Shown here: positions 8,718-19,974 of the stretch, in pieces
How positions within the stretch are numbered: position 1 is the first letter of the stretch
How the letters are laid out: each line of letters starts with the position of its first letter
Assembly: GCA_963575745.1 (NCBI GenBank)
Contig: CAUYUJ010018643.1
Span: forward strand, 17,501 to 81,500
From: Prorocentrum cordatum
Taxonomy: Eukaryota; Sar; Dinophyceae; Prorocentrales; Prorocentraceae
DNA length: 64,000 nt
Direction of reading: 5' to 3'
Position numbers and translations under genes: made by a program
Notes under the pieces: model-generated
The model's database searches: none
Seen by the model: only the letters and a program-made list of their open reading frames with translations
Told to the model about the DNA's origin: nothing

Positions 8718-11700
8718 CTGCCGGGATCCTCGAGCTCCTTCTCCTTAGCCGAGAGAAGCGCCACGCACTCCAGCGGCCGCTTGTTCCGCACGGTCGGGCC
8801 CGCAAGCCGCAACGAATTCTGGAGAAACTGTTCCAAGCTCCCCAATATTTCCCAGTTGTTGTCGCTCTCCAACACAACCCTGTGAAATATTTCCCATATG
8901 CGAGCGTTGGCCTTGATGAACCTCGGGGAAGGCCAAACAATCCTGCGAGACTCCAGTGCAGACTTGTACACCAGGCAGGGGCCGACCCTGCGGTTCTCCA
9001 CGAGAGAATCGACCCACGCAGTCGACCCTATCCGGCACCCCCTCAACATTGCCTCCCACAAAATAGTAAGCGATGGCTTCGTAATATCACCAACGAGGAA
9101 TACTTTGGCATGTTCTGGAGAATGGCGCACGACCATGCCGATCGAACGGACGGTTGAATACAAACGCTCACGATCCCCTGCGAGAGTCTCATCGAGGAAC
9201 ACGGTGGACCCCTGAATGGACTCCCTCACTTGCTTCGCCGTGGGCTGGGTAGTTAATGCTTTCGATCTCTTGGCTGCCACCTCCCGTTTTTCCCTGGTCC
9301 ACTTCTCTCGGAAACGATTCGCCAATACTAATATACGGTCGTCAATTGTCGTCTCACGTCGGAGGAGAATCCACCGCCCGCGGGGCGGGCACAGGATCAG
9401 CTTGAGTTACTTCCCCATAGGTTGACAATCGCCCCTTTCATCATCGCTGCGCCCCCCTCCCTCTCTACGTCCTTGCCCGCCCCCCTGTTGTCGTACCACG
9501 CTTTCCACGCCACTCGCGGCAGGTTGGGGCCTGGCCCCAACCTGCCGCGACCCCTTGCCCCCCTCATCCACGTCGCCACCCATCGCCGCGAGGAGTTGCG
9601 GACGGCCGGGCCCCGCCTGGAGGACTGCGGGGGAGGGGGGGGGGGAGGGGGCGCTCGCGCCAGGTGGGCGGAATGATCGCAGCAGGGGTCTGGCGGACGC
9701 GACGCGCGATAGCACGAGTGATTTTGCTCTCGGCCGCGTCGATCCGACGCCGTTTCAGCTGACACCGTTGAAATAACATCTCTTTGGAGTAGCTGTCCTG
9801 CCACTGGCCCGCGGCCTTCGCGGCGTCCATGGCCTGGCGTTTGACCCCCGTGGTACTCCCGATGGACTGCTTGACCAAATCAGACACCTGCGAGCGCCTG
9901 GCTGCCATCCAGCGAGACTCTGTGAGGCGACCGTCCTGACAGTCGGCTCGGGTCCAGGTCGCGGGAGCTCAGCTACCGCGAACGAGACCCGAGCCGACCG
10001 CGGACAGCGAAAGGCCTCTTCCCTCAGCCCGCGGCCGAGAGATCTGGGGAAGGAAAGCATAAGAGAACTAGGAGAAGGAGAGGGCGAGTAGTTCAATAAA
10101 ATAAGGAACAAGGGTTTGGACGGTGAGGGGAGGAGTGCGAGGGAGGATTGTTGTCCTGGCGGCAGCTCTTGACGCGCTTCTGGTGGGAGATCCGCGGCGG
10201 CTTGTAGAACCGCTGGTAAATGCGAATGGCCTCCTTCAGCACGGCGTCTGTGATGTTGGCAGCTGGCTCTAAACACACTCTCAATTCATCATCCTCGGTG
10301 CTGATGTTGCACTGGTTTCGCCGGCCATCATACAACAACTGAACGTGTGCAAAATTTTGCTCAACACCACTGCTTGTGGCCCCGCAAAACAACATGTATC
10401 GGGCCATCACAACTCGCAGCGCCTCGACGGGATGACGCTCCCTGAGCCTCCTGTCGTTCAACTTCTCGAAGGCCTTCGTCCAGCACTCTCTCGACTTCAG
10501 GCGCCCCTCGGACTCGACGTGGAAGCTCGCTGCGACGGGGTACACGTCCTCGTATTGCGAACGCAGCTCGTACACATCCACACCGAATGCATTCGCCAGC
10601 CTGGTCATGGCAGCACCGCTGTTCCCCTTGCCACCGCCACTCAGCTCAAACACCTGGAACAAGTGTAGTATATCAAACTCCGGCAGCTCTGATTCAATAG
10701 TTTGAATAGCCATTGCAACCCACCCTTGAAGCCGGGCCATGCACCGATTCAACAACGCATTGGATACTCCAGCCGGCGACCCTAGCTTTTTGACCCCATC
10801 GTAGTGGACGATGACACGTTGGCGACTCATGAGCCTCAGCACGTGCTGAGTATACCCTGCGTTCACGCAGCGGCCTTCTATAAATAACACACGCACGCGC
10901 TGCTGGAAATCGTGGATAATGGTAGGTATCTCAGCTACATCATACGATTCCGTATCAAAAAAACGGAGAACGTGCAGAAGCTCCAGGGTGGCGTCAGCAA
11001 CCATTGCAAGACATACGATACGCTCTTCATCAACCCAGTTCAAAAAAGCACGACACTTCTTGCCACAATCATCTCCCCGGTAGAACATGAAGTGAACTAT
11101 GGTGTCAAGCGCGGCGTCGAGATACAATATGATTCGACCTCCGTGAAACTCAGAAACACGCCAACAACCCTGGGCGGGAGGTGGGTTCGGAAATTAGCTC
11201 ATCCAACCTCATCTGTTTAAAAGGGGGCGGGGGGGATGGGGCAGGCAAGGCATTCGAAATTTTGTTCGACTGCAAAACGTAATGTAGCCAAGTAAGGTCG
11301 TGGCACTCCGCGTAGCCACACCAGCCCATCCAGAGTGGATGCCCAGAGAAGTTGCCCTGATCAGGGAAGTGGGCAACACGCAGAGAAATGGTCCCTCTTG
11401 GAGCGTTTTTGTGACACTATTGGGCGTTTATTGGGCCGTCGTGGGGCTCTCTAGGGCATCTCTTGGCACCTTTAGGTCATCTTGGAACCATCTTGAACAC
11501 GCACAGTGACACAACCATTCTTGTCTTTTCGAATGTTCAATCGAAGTTGGTTTCTAGGCGGCATATTGGTGTTGATGTGTTGTTGTTGTTGGTGTTGTTG
11601 TTGTCGGTGGTGTTCATCCTGGGCCACCGAAGGCATCCATTCTAGCCTAGAACGGTCACGTTCTACGCTAGAACGGTGCCGTTCTAGGCTAGAGCGGGTT

Positions 11701-14700
11701 CGTTCTAGGCTAGAACGACCACAGTCTACGCTAGAACGGCGCCGTTCCAGGCTAGAACGGCGCCGTTCTGGGCTAGAACGGGGCCGTTCTAGACTAGAAC
11801 GTTGTTGTTGTAGTTGTTGTTGCGTATGTTGATGTTGCTGGTGGTGGTGGTGGTTATGGTGCTGGTGTTGTCGTTGTTGTTGGTGTTGCAGCTGTTGTTG
11901 CGCTCTTGAGGTGGTCGTGGGCTCTCCCGGGGCCGCACTTGATCTCGGGCATCTCTCAAAGTTGGTTTGGCCCATTTGGGCCCAGATCGAGGCCACTGCA
12001 GGCCATCGGACGTGGAAAGGCGGTACGCCCATCCGGGGACGACGCCGAGACTTGCCCGGATCAGGGAAGTGGTGGAGCATACAGAGGAACAACATGTTGT
12101 AACAAAGACACGTTTACCCCAAGAGGGGGAGAAAAGGGATGAGAAATTGATGAATGAGGAGAAGAAGGGGGATGAATCGGATGAGGAGAAGGAGTAGGAG
12201 TAGGAGAAGGACACGGAGGAGGAAGACGACGAGGCGGAGGAGGAGGAGGAGGCGAGAGAAAGTGGAGGAGGACGAGGAGAAGAAAGAAGAGGGGGACGAG
12301 GGGGGGGAGTGGGGGAGGAAGAATAGTGGAGGAGACGGAGGAGGAGGGGGAGGAGGAGGAGAAGGAGGAGGAAACGAAGGAACCAGAGGAGGAGGAGGAG
12401 ACGAAGAGCAAGCAGAAGGGGCAGAGGCCTCTTGAGTGCCTTTCAGAGTCTTCTCGGATGTCTCTTGGAAACTGTTTGGGGGCCTCTTGGAGCGTCTTGG
12501 GGGCATATCGGCGGTCCTGGGTGTCTCTGGAAGCGTTTTGGGTGCATCGGGGAGCCCCTTGGGGCATCTTGGGGGTCTCTTGGGAGCCCCTTGAAGACCT
12601 CTTGGGCGCATCTTGGGACCTCGCGGGGACCCTCTTGATGCGCTTTTTGGGGCTTTGGGGGCGTTCTTGGGGCCATCTTGGAGGACATCGATAAAACATA
12701 TGGGAGCTCGAATTACGTTCGCCCCTCGGGAGCCCAACAAATCACCTCGTGGGCCCCTTTTTCGAAGACTAAAGATAGAGCGCACCACTGGAGTTCCACA
12801 GGACGCTTGCACCATTGGAATTCCGCAGGACGAACTGTGAGGAGAAAATTGCAAGGGCGCGGAGGAGGAGGCGGAGGAGGATGATGAGGATGATGGGACT
12901 GCCAGTCTCTCTGCGCTGACAGGGACGGTGCAACTGCACGTGGGCAGCCGCCTTGACCGATGGTCGGGGCAGCCGCCTTGGAGCGGTCTTGGGCCCTCTT
13001 GGAGCATCTTGGGGACCATATTGAGCCATCTTGGGTTATCCTGGCCATATCGGAAAACATCTTTTCTGTAGCGACACATTTCACATTCGCGCCTGGGTAA
13101 ATGTGACCCTTGGCGGTGCGAAGGCTCACGCCTCCTGCGCGGGCCCTATGAGGCCCTCATTTGGGCCGTACGGGGGAGGGGTGAACCCCTAGACTACCTA
13201 CGCCCAGACGGCTCGTAGGATTTTCAGGCGCCCGCTCGGGGGTGTGACATGTTCGCCTCCCGCACGTTCCCATCCCCCTGGGTCTGAAGGGGATGGGCGC
13301 GAGGCCGCTGGTCCTTCAAGATAGTCCAAAAGGGCTCCGACATGGCCCCATGATGACCCGATGTAACACCCTCTATCCCACAAGTTCGCAGCACGTGGCC
13401 GCTTACTGAATCTCATGCGCGATCTGACCGTACATACCATAGTGTTGATGGTATGTACGGTCAGATCGCGCATGAGATAGACGCTCCATGGCGCCCCAAG
13501 GTGAAGTTGTCTAGTCTCCAACGGGCGGGCCACGCCATCAAATTTTAGACGCTTCGCGTAACCCCACCAGCCCATCCAGAGACGATGCCCAGAGAAGTTG
13601 CCGCGATCAGCGAAGTGGGCATCACACAGAGGAAGGGTCCCTCCTCTTGGAACGCTCTTGGGACACTCTTGAGCGCTTCTTGGGGCCGTATTGGGGTTGT
13701 CGTGGGCCTCGTTTGCGTCTTGGTGTTGGCGGTCCCGGGTGCCTCTTGGAGCGTATCGGGTGCCTCAGAGATCATGTTGGAGTCGTGTGGGGGTCTATTG
13801 GGAGCCGGTTGGAAGCCTTTGGGCACCTCTTGGTGGCTGTTTGGGCGCCTCTTGGGGCTCTTTTGAAGCGCTCTTGGGAGTCTTGGGGGCGCTCTTGGGG
13901 CATCTCCGTGGCGCCGCGCGCGGGCTGGGGGGCCGACCGCCCATTCCGAGGGGGTGGAATGCACAGCGCTCTTGGGGCCATCTTGGAGAGCATCGATCGA
14001 ACAAGAGGGAGCTTGAATTGCCCCTCGGGAGCCCCGAACGTCGCCTCTTGGGTCGCTCACGGGGCGCTCTTGGAGCGCTCTTGGGCGCTCTTGGGACCGT
14101 CTCGGGGCTCTCAGAGAGCCCCGATATGGCCCGAGATGGCCACGGGAGAGGATCAATAGTCTTGAGCCTCTCCCGTGGCCATCTCGGGCCATCTTGGAGA
14201 CATGTTGGGGCCTCGCGTGGCCATCCTAAGCGAAAAGGCGAGAATGCACAAGTCACTGATTTCTGGAAGTTTCGGAAAGATTCCTTTGGCTTTGGACGGA
14301 TTATGGCTTCCTGGGGAGTTCCTGGGAAGTCTCGGAAGCGTATTGGAGCTGTCTTGGAGCGTTCTTGAGGCCTCTTGGAGCATCTTGGGATTCGACGTGA
14401 GGCAACTTGGGCTATCGGGAGCCACCTTGGAGGTCATCTGGGACTCTCTGAGGCCCTCTTGGAGCCATCTTGGGCGAAACACTACTATCTGACACATCGC
14501 ATGGCGCCCCGTCCAGGTCCATGGGAGCGGGCGGGGGGGAGAGATAACCCCCCCCTGGGACGAAAGGGGTTGGAAAAAAAACCCTCGACCACCTACGCCC
14601 AGCCCGGTTTGGTGACGGGATTGATCTGGACATTCGGTGTGACGGTTCTCCCCCGACAACGTTGCTGGATGGGCTGGCGGGGGTGCGCGAAGCGCCAAGA

Positions 14701-17700
14701 AGGCGAGTGAAAGACGGAGCCGGCCCCCTCAGGACTGACCCCTGGCCCGCACGGCGAGCAGGGGGCGGCGATCGCTGCCAGGAGCCCGAGAGGCGCCCGC
14801 CCCTGCTTCTTATCGTTGTCGCTGCTGCTGCTGCTGTTATTGTTGTTGATGTTGTTGTTGGTTGTTGGTGTTGCTGTTGTTGTCGTCGTCGTCCGGTGGA
14901 TCGCGGCGCGGGTGGGTCGCGTCGTCGCGGGCGGGTCGCGGCGCGGGTGAATCTCGGGTGGTTTGCGGTACCGATGGGTCGCTGGTGGGTCGCGGCGCGG
15001 ATGAGTCGCTCGGTCCCCTCAGTGGCCGCTTTGGGGGCCCTCTTGACACCGTCACCTCGGGGCCCTATTGGAGCCGTTTGGGGCCCCTTTTGGGGCTATC
15101 TTGGGGTGGCTTCGCGTGACCGCACTGGGGTCCCTCTTGGGGCCGTCAGCGGGCTCTCCTGGAGCTGTCTTGAGGCCCCATCGCGAAAATTTGCAGCGTA
15201 GATCTTCGCCCAGGGACCCACTTTGAACCCACCGAAGCGACATTGGGGCCCTTGGGCCCCGCTGCGGAGATCTGATCTGCGTCCTGTGCCACTCCTGGAA
15301 CCTCTCTGGGCCCTCCGGGGGCCAGCTTGGCACCGTCTTGGGGCCCCGGCGCGAAGAACTTCACCATGGGGCAAGGATGGGTGGATGAGGTGAGTCGATC
15401 GGGCCCCTTAGTTGTCTGTCGGTCGGAGGGAAGGGCCCGAGAGGGCCCCGAGAGGGTCCCGAGACGGCTCCGAGGGCCCCGCGAGGGCCCCAAGCGTCTC
15501 GATAAGAATTGACCTTGTCAGCCAGCGCGAAGCGTTTCGATCCGAAAACTGGGGGGTCCGAGCGACTCACCTCATATCATGCCTCCGAGGTGCGCGTCTC
15601 GAGTCTCTTCCCTCCCGCATCCCTCCTCCTCCCTCTGGGCACCGTCGCCCCAATGGCGTTCGGGCCCCTCCGAAGCGGGTGGCGGGGCCGACAGGTCGCA
15701 GGCGGGTCGCGAGGCGGGTGGGCCACAAGTGGGTCGCAGGCGCCGCGTCCGTCCGCCCGCGCCCTCGCTCGGGGCACCACGTAAACTGCGAGTGGGGGAC
15801 GCGGGCTGCAGAAGAAAAAAGAGGATGAGGAGGAGGAGGAGGACGACGACGACGAGGAGGAGCATCAGCAAGAGATAGAAAATGATACGAAACCGTTGCA
15901 GGGGCAGGAGCAGCAGGGGAGCCAGGGAGGCGGGCACGCCCAATGGGTTCGGTGGGGCGATCCTCCAACATCATTGCCCAGAGCCGACTCTGGAAAACTC
16001 AACGCCCAGGGCCATTTTAGATCGGGGGTTGGGGCGGGCGAACCAGTCACCACTCGGGGCCCCGTGGTGGCCCCTAACATAGCACGCGGTTTTTTTTGAA
16101 ACGCCCAGGACGGCCCTTGCGGGAATCGAAACGCAGCGGCCCCCAACGACGAACATCGGGGCCTCCAGACGCCGGGGGCCCAAGAGACCTGAGACGCAAC
16201 ACTCAGTCAAACTAAAATGGGGACGAAACAATGGGAATTGAACAGATGGAATGCATTTGATCGCCCAATGGCGCCCATTGGTTTGCTGCCGCTGTCCAGG
16301 CGCTGGTTGGCGAACACAAGTGATTTCACCCGCCTGCTCTCCAGCGGGTTCTCCTCCATGCTAGAGATGCGGTCCTGGAAATGTTTCGTCAAGATATGGC
16401 TGTTCGCAATGATGCCAGTGAGCGAGTCAGAGTTGAATATGAAGCCGCGGGTCGTCTCGTCGATGTAAGCATCAGCGCTCCACGGCCGCTTCAGAGGCCT
16501 GGCTATCAGGATCTCAAGTGGCGCTGGCGTCACACCCAGCCAGACCCTCCGCCCGCCCCGCCCCCCCCCCCATGGGGGAAGGCGGGGTAGGGGGGTGAAG
16601 GGGGCCAGCGGAGTAGGGGGAGGAAGGGACAAAGGCAGAGCAGGGGGCGAGGGCATGGCCAGGACGACCAGGACGCCGAAAGGCGATTGCGGGAAGCGCC
16701 AGGTGCCCTGGGTTGACCCTCCCGCCCTTCTGTCCTACCTCCTTCCCATCCCCCCCCCGTTCGTTATCTCCCCAGCCTGCGCATGGCGTGCGTGGGGTCT
16801 CTGATGATGAAACGCAGCGACGGGAAGGTCGGCTCCTGAGAATGCCGCCCACGCATCAGCTTGGCGGCCAAGTGCTCGTCGCTGGCCGCGTCGGCGACGA
16901 ACATCTCGATGCGCTCGCGTATCCGCTTGGACAGAGCCGCTCCAGATGCAGCGGCAGCTTCAGACACCTCGCCCCGGGACCCTCGCTCGCGAATGCAAAA
17001 TCCATCGATGATTGACTTCGTGGCCCTCTGTATAGCAGCAGCACCAGACCCGTAATCCTTATCAATGCCCCAAAAAAACTTACGAATGTTAAGTGATTCA
17101 TCTACTGCAGTACACCTGATAAGTAATCTGTGTTGGCGAGCGTCTTGCATGATACCAATACATATAGATTTTTGTAAGAAGTCCCGGCCGGCCTTGCGTA
17201 TGGCCTCGGCGATGCACCACTGGTATCTCTGAATCTTCTCGCGGCCACACCCCCCCGACCGTGCTGAAGATGTGCGGTATGATGCATGAGACTGCCGGTC
17301 CTTAACGATGTCCCGAAGCGCGTCGATGGAGGGGCCCACGGGTTTGACCTTCACAGCGGCAGGATCCATAAGCCCCAACTTAACCATTTGTCTCTGATGT
17401 GCGGGCTGTTCGTCATGTCGTTTTATCGAGGCCATCCGCATCAGCGAGGGCTCGCCGCCGGCAGTAAGATCGGCCCAGTGGCCTCTAGAAGGCCCGCCAG
17501 CGCACGCCAAACATCCGACCGTAGGGTAGCCACCCATTATCCCCCCCCAAAGCCAGCTGTTGCAATTCGGGAAGGAGGCGCGCCACCCGACGTTCAGGTC
17601 AATGTACGCACAGACCCCGCAGGTTGCATGCAAGGTCACCTTGTCTGGGATGCTCGCGCGGTGGGGACACAGCTCGACATGGCCAGGAATGCCGGGGGTG

Positions 17701-17810
17701 CCATTGACGGAGTGGGCAATCTTCTTGGGGCCAACATCCGATGTTGAATTCTTGGTCGGTAAAATGGGCTTGTGGCGCGGCAGACCCCAGTCGAGATCCA
17801 TTTGGGCCAA
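8657..17810 (-). CDS. Multi-exon transposase-like gene (possible hAT-like family)
   Basis: Recognised exons on minus: about 17810-16777, 16498-16273, 11169-10156, 9935 to about 9665, and about 9350-8717 (the open frame runs on to 8657 through repeat). The first junction joins CGCAG|GCTGGG to CCAG|GCC and restores DPTHAMRRPLKRPWSADAYI. Exon 3 is exactly 338 codons and its end CGCCAG|GAC joins TGTCAG|GACGGT in phase 0. Readable motifs are EMFVADAASDEHLA, FPSLRFIIRDPTHAMRR, FLNWVDEERIVCLAMVADA and, near the C-terminus, GATSSGVEQNF. The last resembles the dimerisation end of hAT transposases (SS...ERxFS). I recall similar long proteins as a large dinoflagellate family. The exon 2/3 link spans 5.1 kb and uses GGC|GCC. 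The exon 4/5 junction is unresolved. Gene reality is fairly secure, but the hAT assignment is tentative. I cannot tell whether it is a live transposase or a domesticated host gene. Confidence 0.6.
9936..10155 (-). other. GA-AG intron of the transposase-like gene
   Basis: The exon reads ...CGCCAG|GACAAC and the next exon TGTCAG|GACGGT. The intron is 220 bp, phase 0, with CAGGAC at both junctions. The donor dinucleotide is GA, and no GT donor in this neighbourhood keeps both flanking frames so cleanly. Confidence 0.6.
11309..11395 (+). repeat. 5' module of the composite repeat family, solo copy
   Basis: Matches 13557-13650 closely: CCAGCCCATCCAGAG, ATGCCCAGAGAAGTTGCC, GATCAGGGAAGTGGGC. It is followed, as in complete copies, by CTCTTGGAGC-type repeats. 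Other copies lie near 12003-12090 and 21362-21440 (plus) and 8625-8717, 19352-19410, 19975-20060 and 25570-25655 (minus). Confidence 0.75.
11515..12095 (+). repeat. Dispersed repeat sharing modules with 19350-19850 (inverted)
   Basis: Both places contain GTT/CAA-type trinucleotide DNA, a GGCCCAnnTGGGC block, GACGTGGAAAG or its variant, and the composite-repeat 5' module, in matching order but opposite orientation. Confidence 0.6.
11640..11805. repeat. Tandem array of short palindromes (CGTTCTAGGCTAGAACG)
   Basis: About six to seven units of roughly 26 bp, most containing CGTTCTAGnCTAGAACG followed by GCGCC or GTGCC. Each unit is itself a palindrome, and the array reads almost the same on both strands. 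Flanked on both sides by GTT-rich trinucleotide DNA. Confidence 0.85.
12150..12410 (+). repeat. (GAG)n array
   Basis: Interrupted GAG/GGA triplets between GTT-rich repeat DNA and a CTTGGGGC minisatellite at 12430-12700. No gene was seen from 12100 to 13410. Confidence 0.85.
13411..13477. repeat. Perfect 30-bp-arm hairpin
   Basis: Arms 13411-13440 and 13448-13477 are exact reverse complements around a 7-nt loop (AGTGTTG). The arm contains CATGCGCGATCTGACCG and GTACATACCAT. It lies 69 bp before composite repeat copy 1 and resembles a very short foldback or miniature inverted-repeat element. Confidence 0.95.
13546..14703 (+). mobile_element. TIR-bounded composite repeat, copy 1
   Basis: The left end GACGCTTCGCGTAACCCCAC continuing CAGCCCATCC is mirrored at the right end (about 14660-14700) as GGATGGGCTGGCGGGGGT continuing GCGCGAAGCGCC. 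Between them are the 5' module, a CTCTTGGGGC minisatellite and the 3' module (CCCGTCCAGGTCC, G-run and C-run, CCACCTACGCCCAG). No coding capacity was seen. This is consistent with a non-autonomous DNA-transposon-like unit. No target duplication was obvious. Confidence 0.6.
14103..14192. repeat. Two adjacent perfect foldbacks
   Basis: CGGGGCTCTCAGAGAGCCCCG at 14103-14123 is palindromic apart from its central base. Directly beside it, arms 14126-14151 and 14167-14192 are perfect 26-bp complements around a 15-nt loop, with arm core GAGATGGCCACGGGAGAGG. Both are inside composite repeat copy 1. Confidence 0.9.
14805..15350 (+). repeat. GTT tract plus CTTGGGGC and satellite-type repeat
   Basis: A degenerate relative of the long inverted duplication. 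It has a GTT/GTC tract at about 14820-14895, GGGTCGCGG phrases, GGGGCCCTCTTG phrases, a half hairpin GCTTCGCGTGACCGCA near 15110, and one AGATCTTC palindrome near 15190-15210. The following 15355-16200 holds no gene I can support. Confidence 0.6.
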
Positions 17811-17912
17811 CTCGTTTCGGAGCGATTGCGATCATGAGAGACTGGCGTGTGGCGATTCGATTCGAGTACCTGGTTATGGCGCAGTCGCACCACGGTATCC
17901 AATGGCTGGAGC

Positions 17913-18010
17913 CCTGGCAAGCTGACCCCTCCACGGACCTCGGCTTGCCGGACCTGGGAACGTTCCCAGCCCCGGCAAGCTGAGGTCCATGGAGGGGTCA
18001 GCTTGCCAGG
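17913..18010. repeat. 98-bp near-perfect palindrome centred on GGGAACGTTCCC
   Basis: Arms of 49 bp meet at 17961/17962 with only a few mismatches and no loop. The outer part reads CCTGGCAAGCTGACCCCTCC, the inner part GGCTTGCCGG then GGGAAC. It is fully symmetric, so the whole unit could extrude as a cruciform. It lies just upstream of the transposase-like gene, on its 5' side. Confidence 0.95.
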
Positions 18011-18099
18011 CGCTTCGCAATGCCTGAAACATTCGTCATGTCTCTACGCCGATGCCCTGGCAACATGAACGATGACCGACCACGTGAGCTAACGCAACA

Positions 18100-18316
18100 G
18101 CCCTTGCCGGACTTGGGAACGTTCCCAGGTCCGGCAAGCCGAGGTCCGTGGAGGGGTCAGCTTGCCAGGGCTTCCGAGCATCGGGGGCGGCCTCTGAATG
18201 TCGGGCCTTTGCTTGGCTTGCCGGACTTGGGAACGTTCCCAACCCCGGCAACTGGGCCGGGAACGCTTCCCACATCTATAGGTTTGCTGGACTTGGGGAC
18301 GTTCCCAGCCCTCCCC
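18100..18316. repeat. Derived copies of the GGGAACGTTCCC palindrome
   Basis: A right-hand-complete but left-truncated copy is centred at 18120/18121. A shorter copy is centred near 18234/18235. Two degraded cores follow (GGGAACGCTTCCC near 18260; GGGGACGTTCCC near 18296). Together with 17913-18010 they form a local cluster. Confidence 0.85.
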
Positions 18317-18359
18317 TGGACAGTGGTCGCAGGTCGTTGGAGCGTCCAAGATGGCCCAA

Positions 18360-19350
18360 GATGATTACACGAGGCCCTCAGAGGGCTAGGTGCGAATGAG
18401 TTTCACGACTTAGTTTTTTACGTGCGACTTTCGCCTCAGAGGCCCAGTATGACTTCCAAGATGGCCAAATATTGCCCAATATGGCTCACTATGGTTCCCA
18501 AGATGCCCCACGATGGTTCCGATATGGATTCCATCGGTCGATGCGGCTAGCTGTCAAGGTGCCGATGGCATCAATAGTGCTCCCAATGCTTCCAAAAAAC
18601 GCTTCAAGTATGACTAATAGGCGCTGAGGAGGCTCCAAGAGGCGCCCAGGATGCCTCCCAGTTGCTCCCAAGATAGCCCCAAGATGCCCCAAGAGGCCCA
18701 CCGAGGCACCCGAAACGCTCTAAGAGGCTCCTGGGACCGCCAATGCCCCCAAGACGTTCCAAGAGACCTCCAACGCGCTTCCAAGCGGGGGGGGGCGCTG
18801 CCGCGAGGAGAGCCGGCGGCTGCACCGGCGGCAGGGCGCAGGCGCCGGCCGCCGCCCCCTGCCGCCTCCCCCCCACCCCCCGCCTCTTTTTCCTCCTCGT
18901 CCTCCTCCTCCTCGTCCTCCTCCTCCTCCTCCTCCTCCTCCTCCTCCGCCTCCTCCTCCTCCTCATCATCATCATCATCGTCGTCCTCCTCCACGTTCTC
19001 CTCCTCCTCCTCCTCCTCCTCCTCCTTTTCATCGTCCTCCTCCTTCTCTTGGGGCCCACGGCCCAAACTCCTGTCCAAACCGTGCAGCACTGCAGCGTTA
19101 ATAGGTCCTCCTCCTCCTGCCCCGTATCCTCCTCCTCCTTCTCCTCAGATTCCTCCTCCTCTCCTCCTCCTGGGCGGGCCGCCTCGCTGAGGTCACAGAT
19201 GAGGGGCATCCAAGCAGGTATCTGTGACCCCCTCTCCTCCTCCTCCTTCTCCTCCTCCTCGCCCTCATCCTCCGACTCCTCGCCCTTCGTCCCCCTTTTT
19301 GGGTGAACGCGCTTTTGTCCAGACCTTTGCTCCTCTCTAATGCCCTCACA
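18360..19350 (-). repeat. CTTGGGGC minisatellite (minus) and (CTC)n array
   Basis: Reverse-oriented CCCCAAGA phrases fill 18430-18790, and CTC triplets run from about 18890 to 19170 with an (ATC)n insert. No gene was seen. Confidence 0.75.
19171..19230 (-). repeat. 60-bp GGTCACAGAT hairpin element, copy 1
   Basis: Contains CGGGCCGCCTCGCTGA, then GGTCACAGAT (19191-19200) and its complement ATCTGTGACC (19220-19229) around 19 nt. Flanked on both sides by (CTC)n. Copies 2 and 3 are at 22375-22435 and 23157-23216. Confidence 0.85.
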
Positions 19351-19850
19351 CTTCATTGATCATGGCGAGCCGTCCCGGCATCGTATCTGGATGGGCCCAT
19401 CGACTTTCCATGTCTGATGTCATCCGAAGCCTCGAAGTGTGTCCAAGTTGGCCCACATGGGCTTCAAGAGAGGCCCAAGAGAGGACCGCCCAAGAGCGCC
19501 TCAAGAGCGCACCAACAACAGCAACAACACCACAACCTCCACCACCACCAGCAATAGCAACACCACCACCAACAACGCCAGCAACACCCACAACAAAAAA
19601 CAACAACAACAGCAGCAATACCATCACCGCCAACAACAACAACGATAAGTCAACAACAACCGCAACAACAAACACACACCACCAGCAACAACGACGCCAA
19701 CAACGGCAACAACAACAACAGCACCACCAACAACAACACCATCAACAACGCCAACAGCTACATCAACAACAACATCCAACACCACCAACAACACAAGCCG
19801 CCGAACGGCCATTGGTCAACAAGACTGTGCCATACTTCGTGTTCACTTCC
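19350..19850 (-). repeat. Dispersed repeat, inverted relative to 11515-12095
   Basis: Includes a (CAA)/(CAC)-type trinucleotide stretch at 19507-19800 and a 5' module of the composite family at 19352-19410. No gene. Confidence 0.6.
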
Positions 19851-19974
19851 CATGGCCTTCCACGGCCTCATGATGGCTCCGAGATGACCTGGCGGCCCCA
19901 CGAGATGCCCAAGAGAGCCCTAATACGGCCCCAAGAGCGCCAAATCATGTCCCAAGAGCGCTCCGAGATGGACC

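Larger units (their letters stand above)
11170..16272 (-). other. Candidate 5.1-kb repeat-filled intron of the transposase-like gene
   Basis: It is inferred because the frame before 16273 (KPMG) and the frame from 11169 (GCWRVSEFHGG) fit one protein. Ends are GC...AG. It contains composite repeat copy 1, a perfect 30-bp hairpin, a tandem palindrome array and several minisatellites. A missed exon inside, or two separate fragments, cannot be excluded. Confidence 0.45.

Noticed and set aside
11640-11805. CRISPR-like array (regular short repeats with spacers)
   Set aside because: Units are palindromic throughout, spacers are 4-6 bp of near-constant sequence, there are no cas genes and the genome is eukaryotic.
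13546-14703. Composite repeat as a tRNA-derived SINE
   Set aside because: No A-box/B-box pair or terminal A/T tract; inverted ends fit a DNA-transposon-like unit better.
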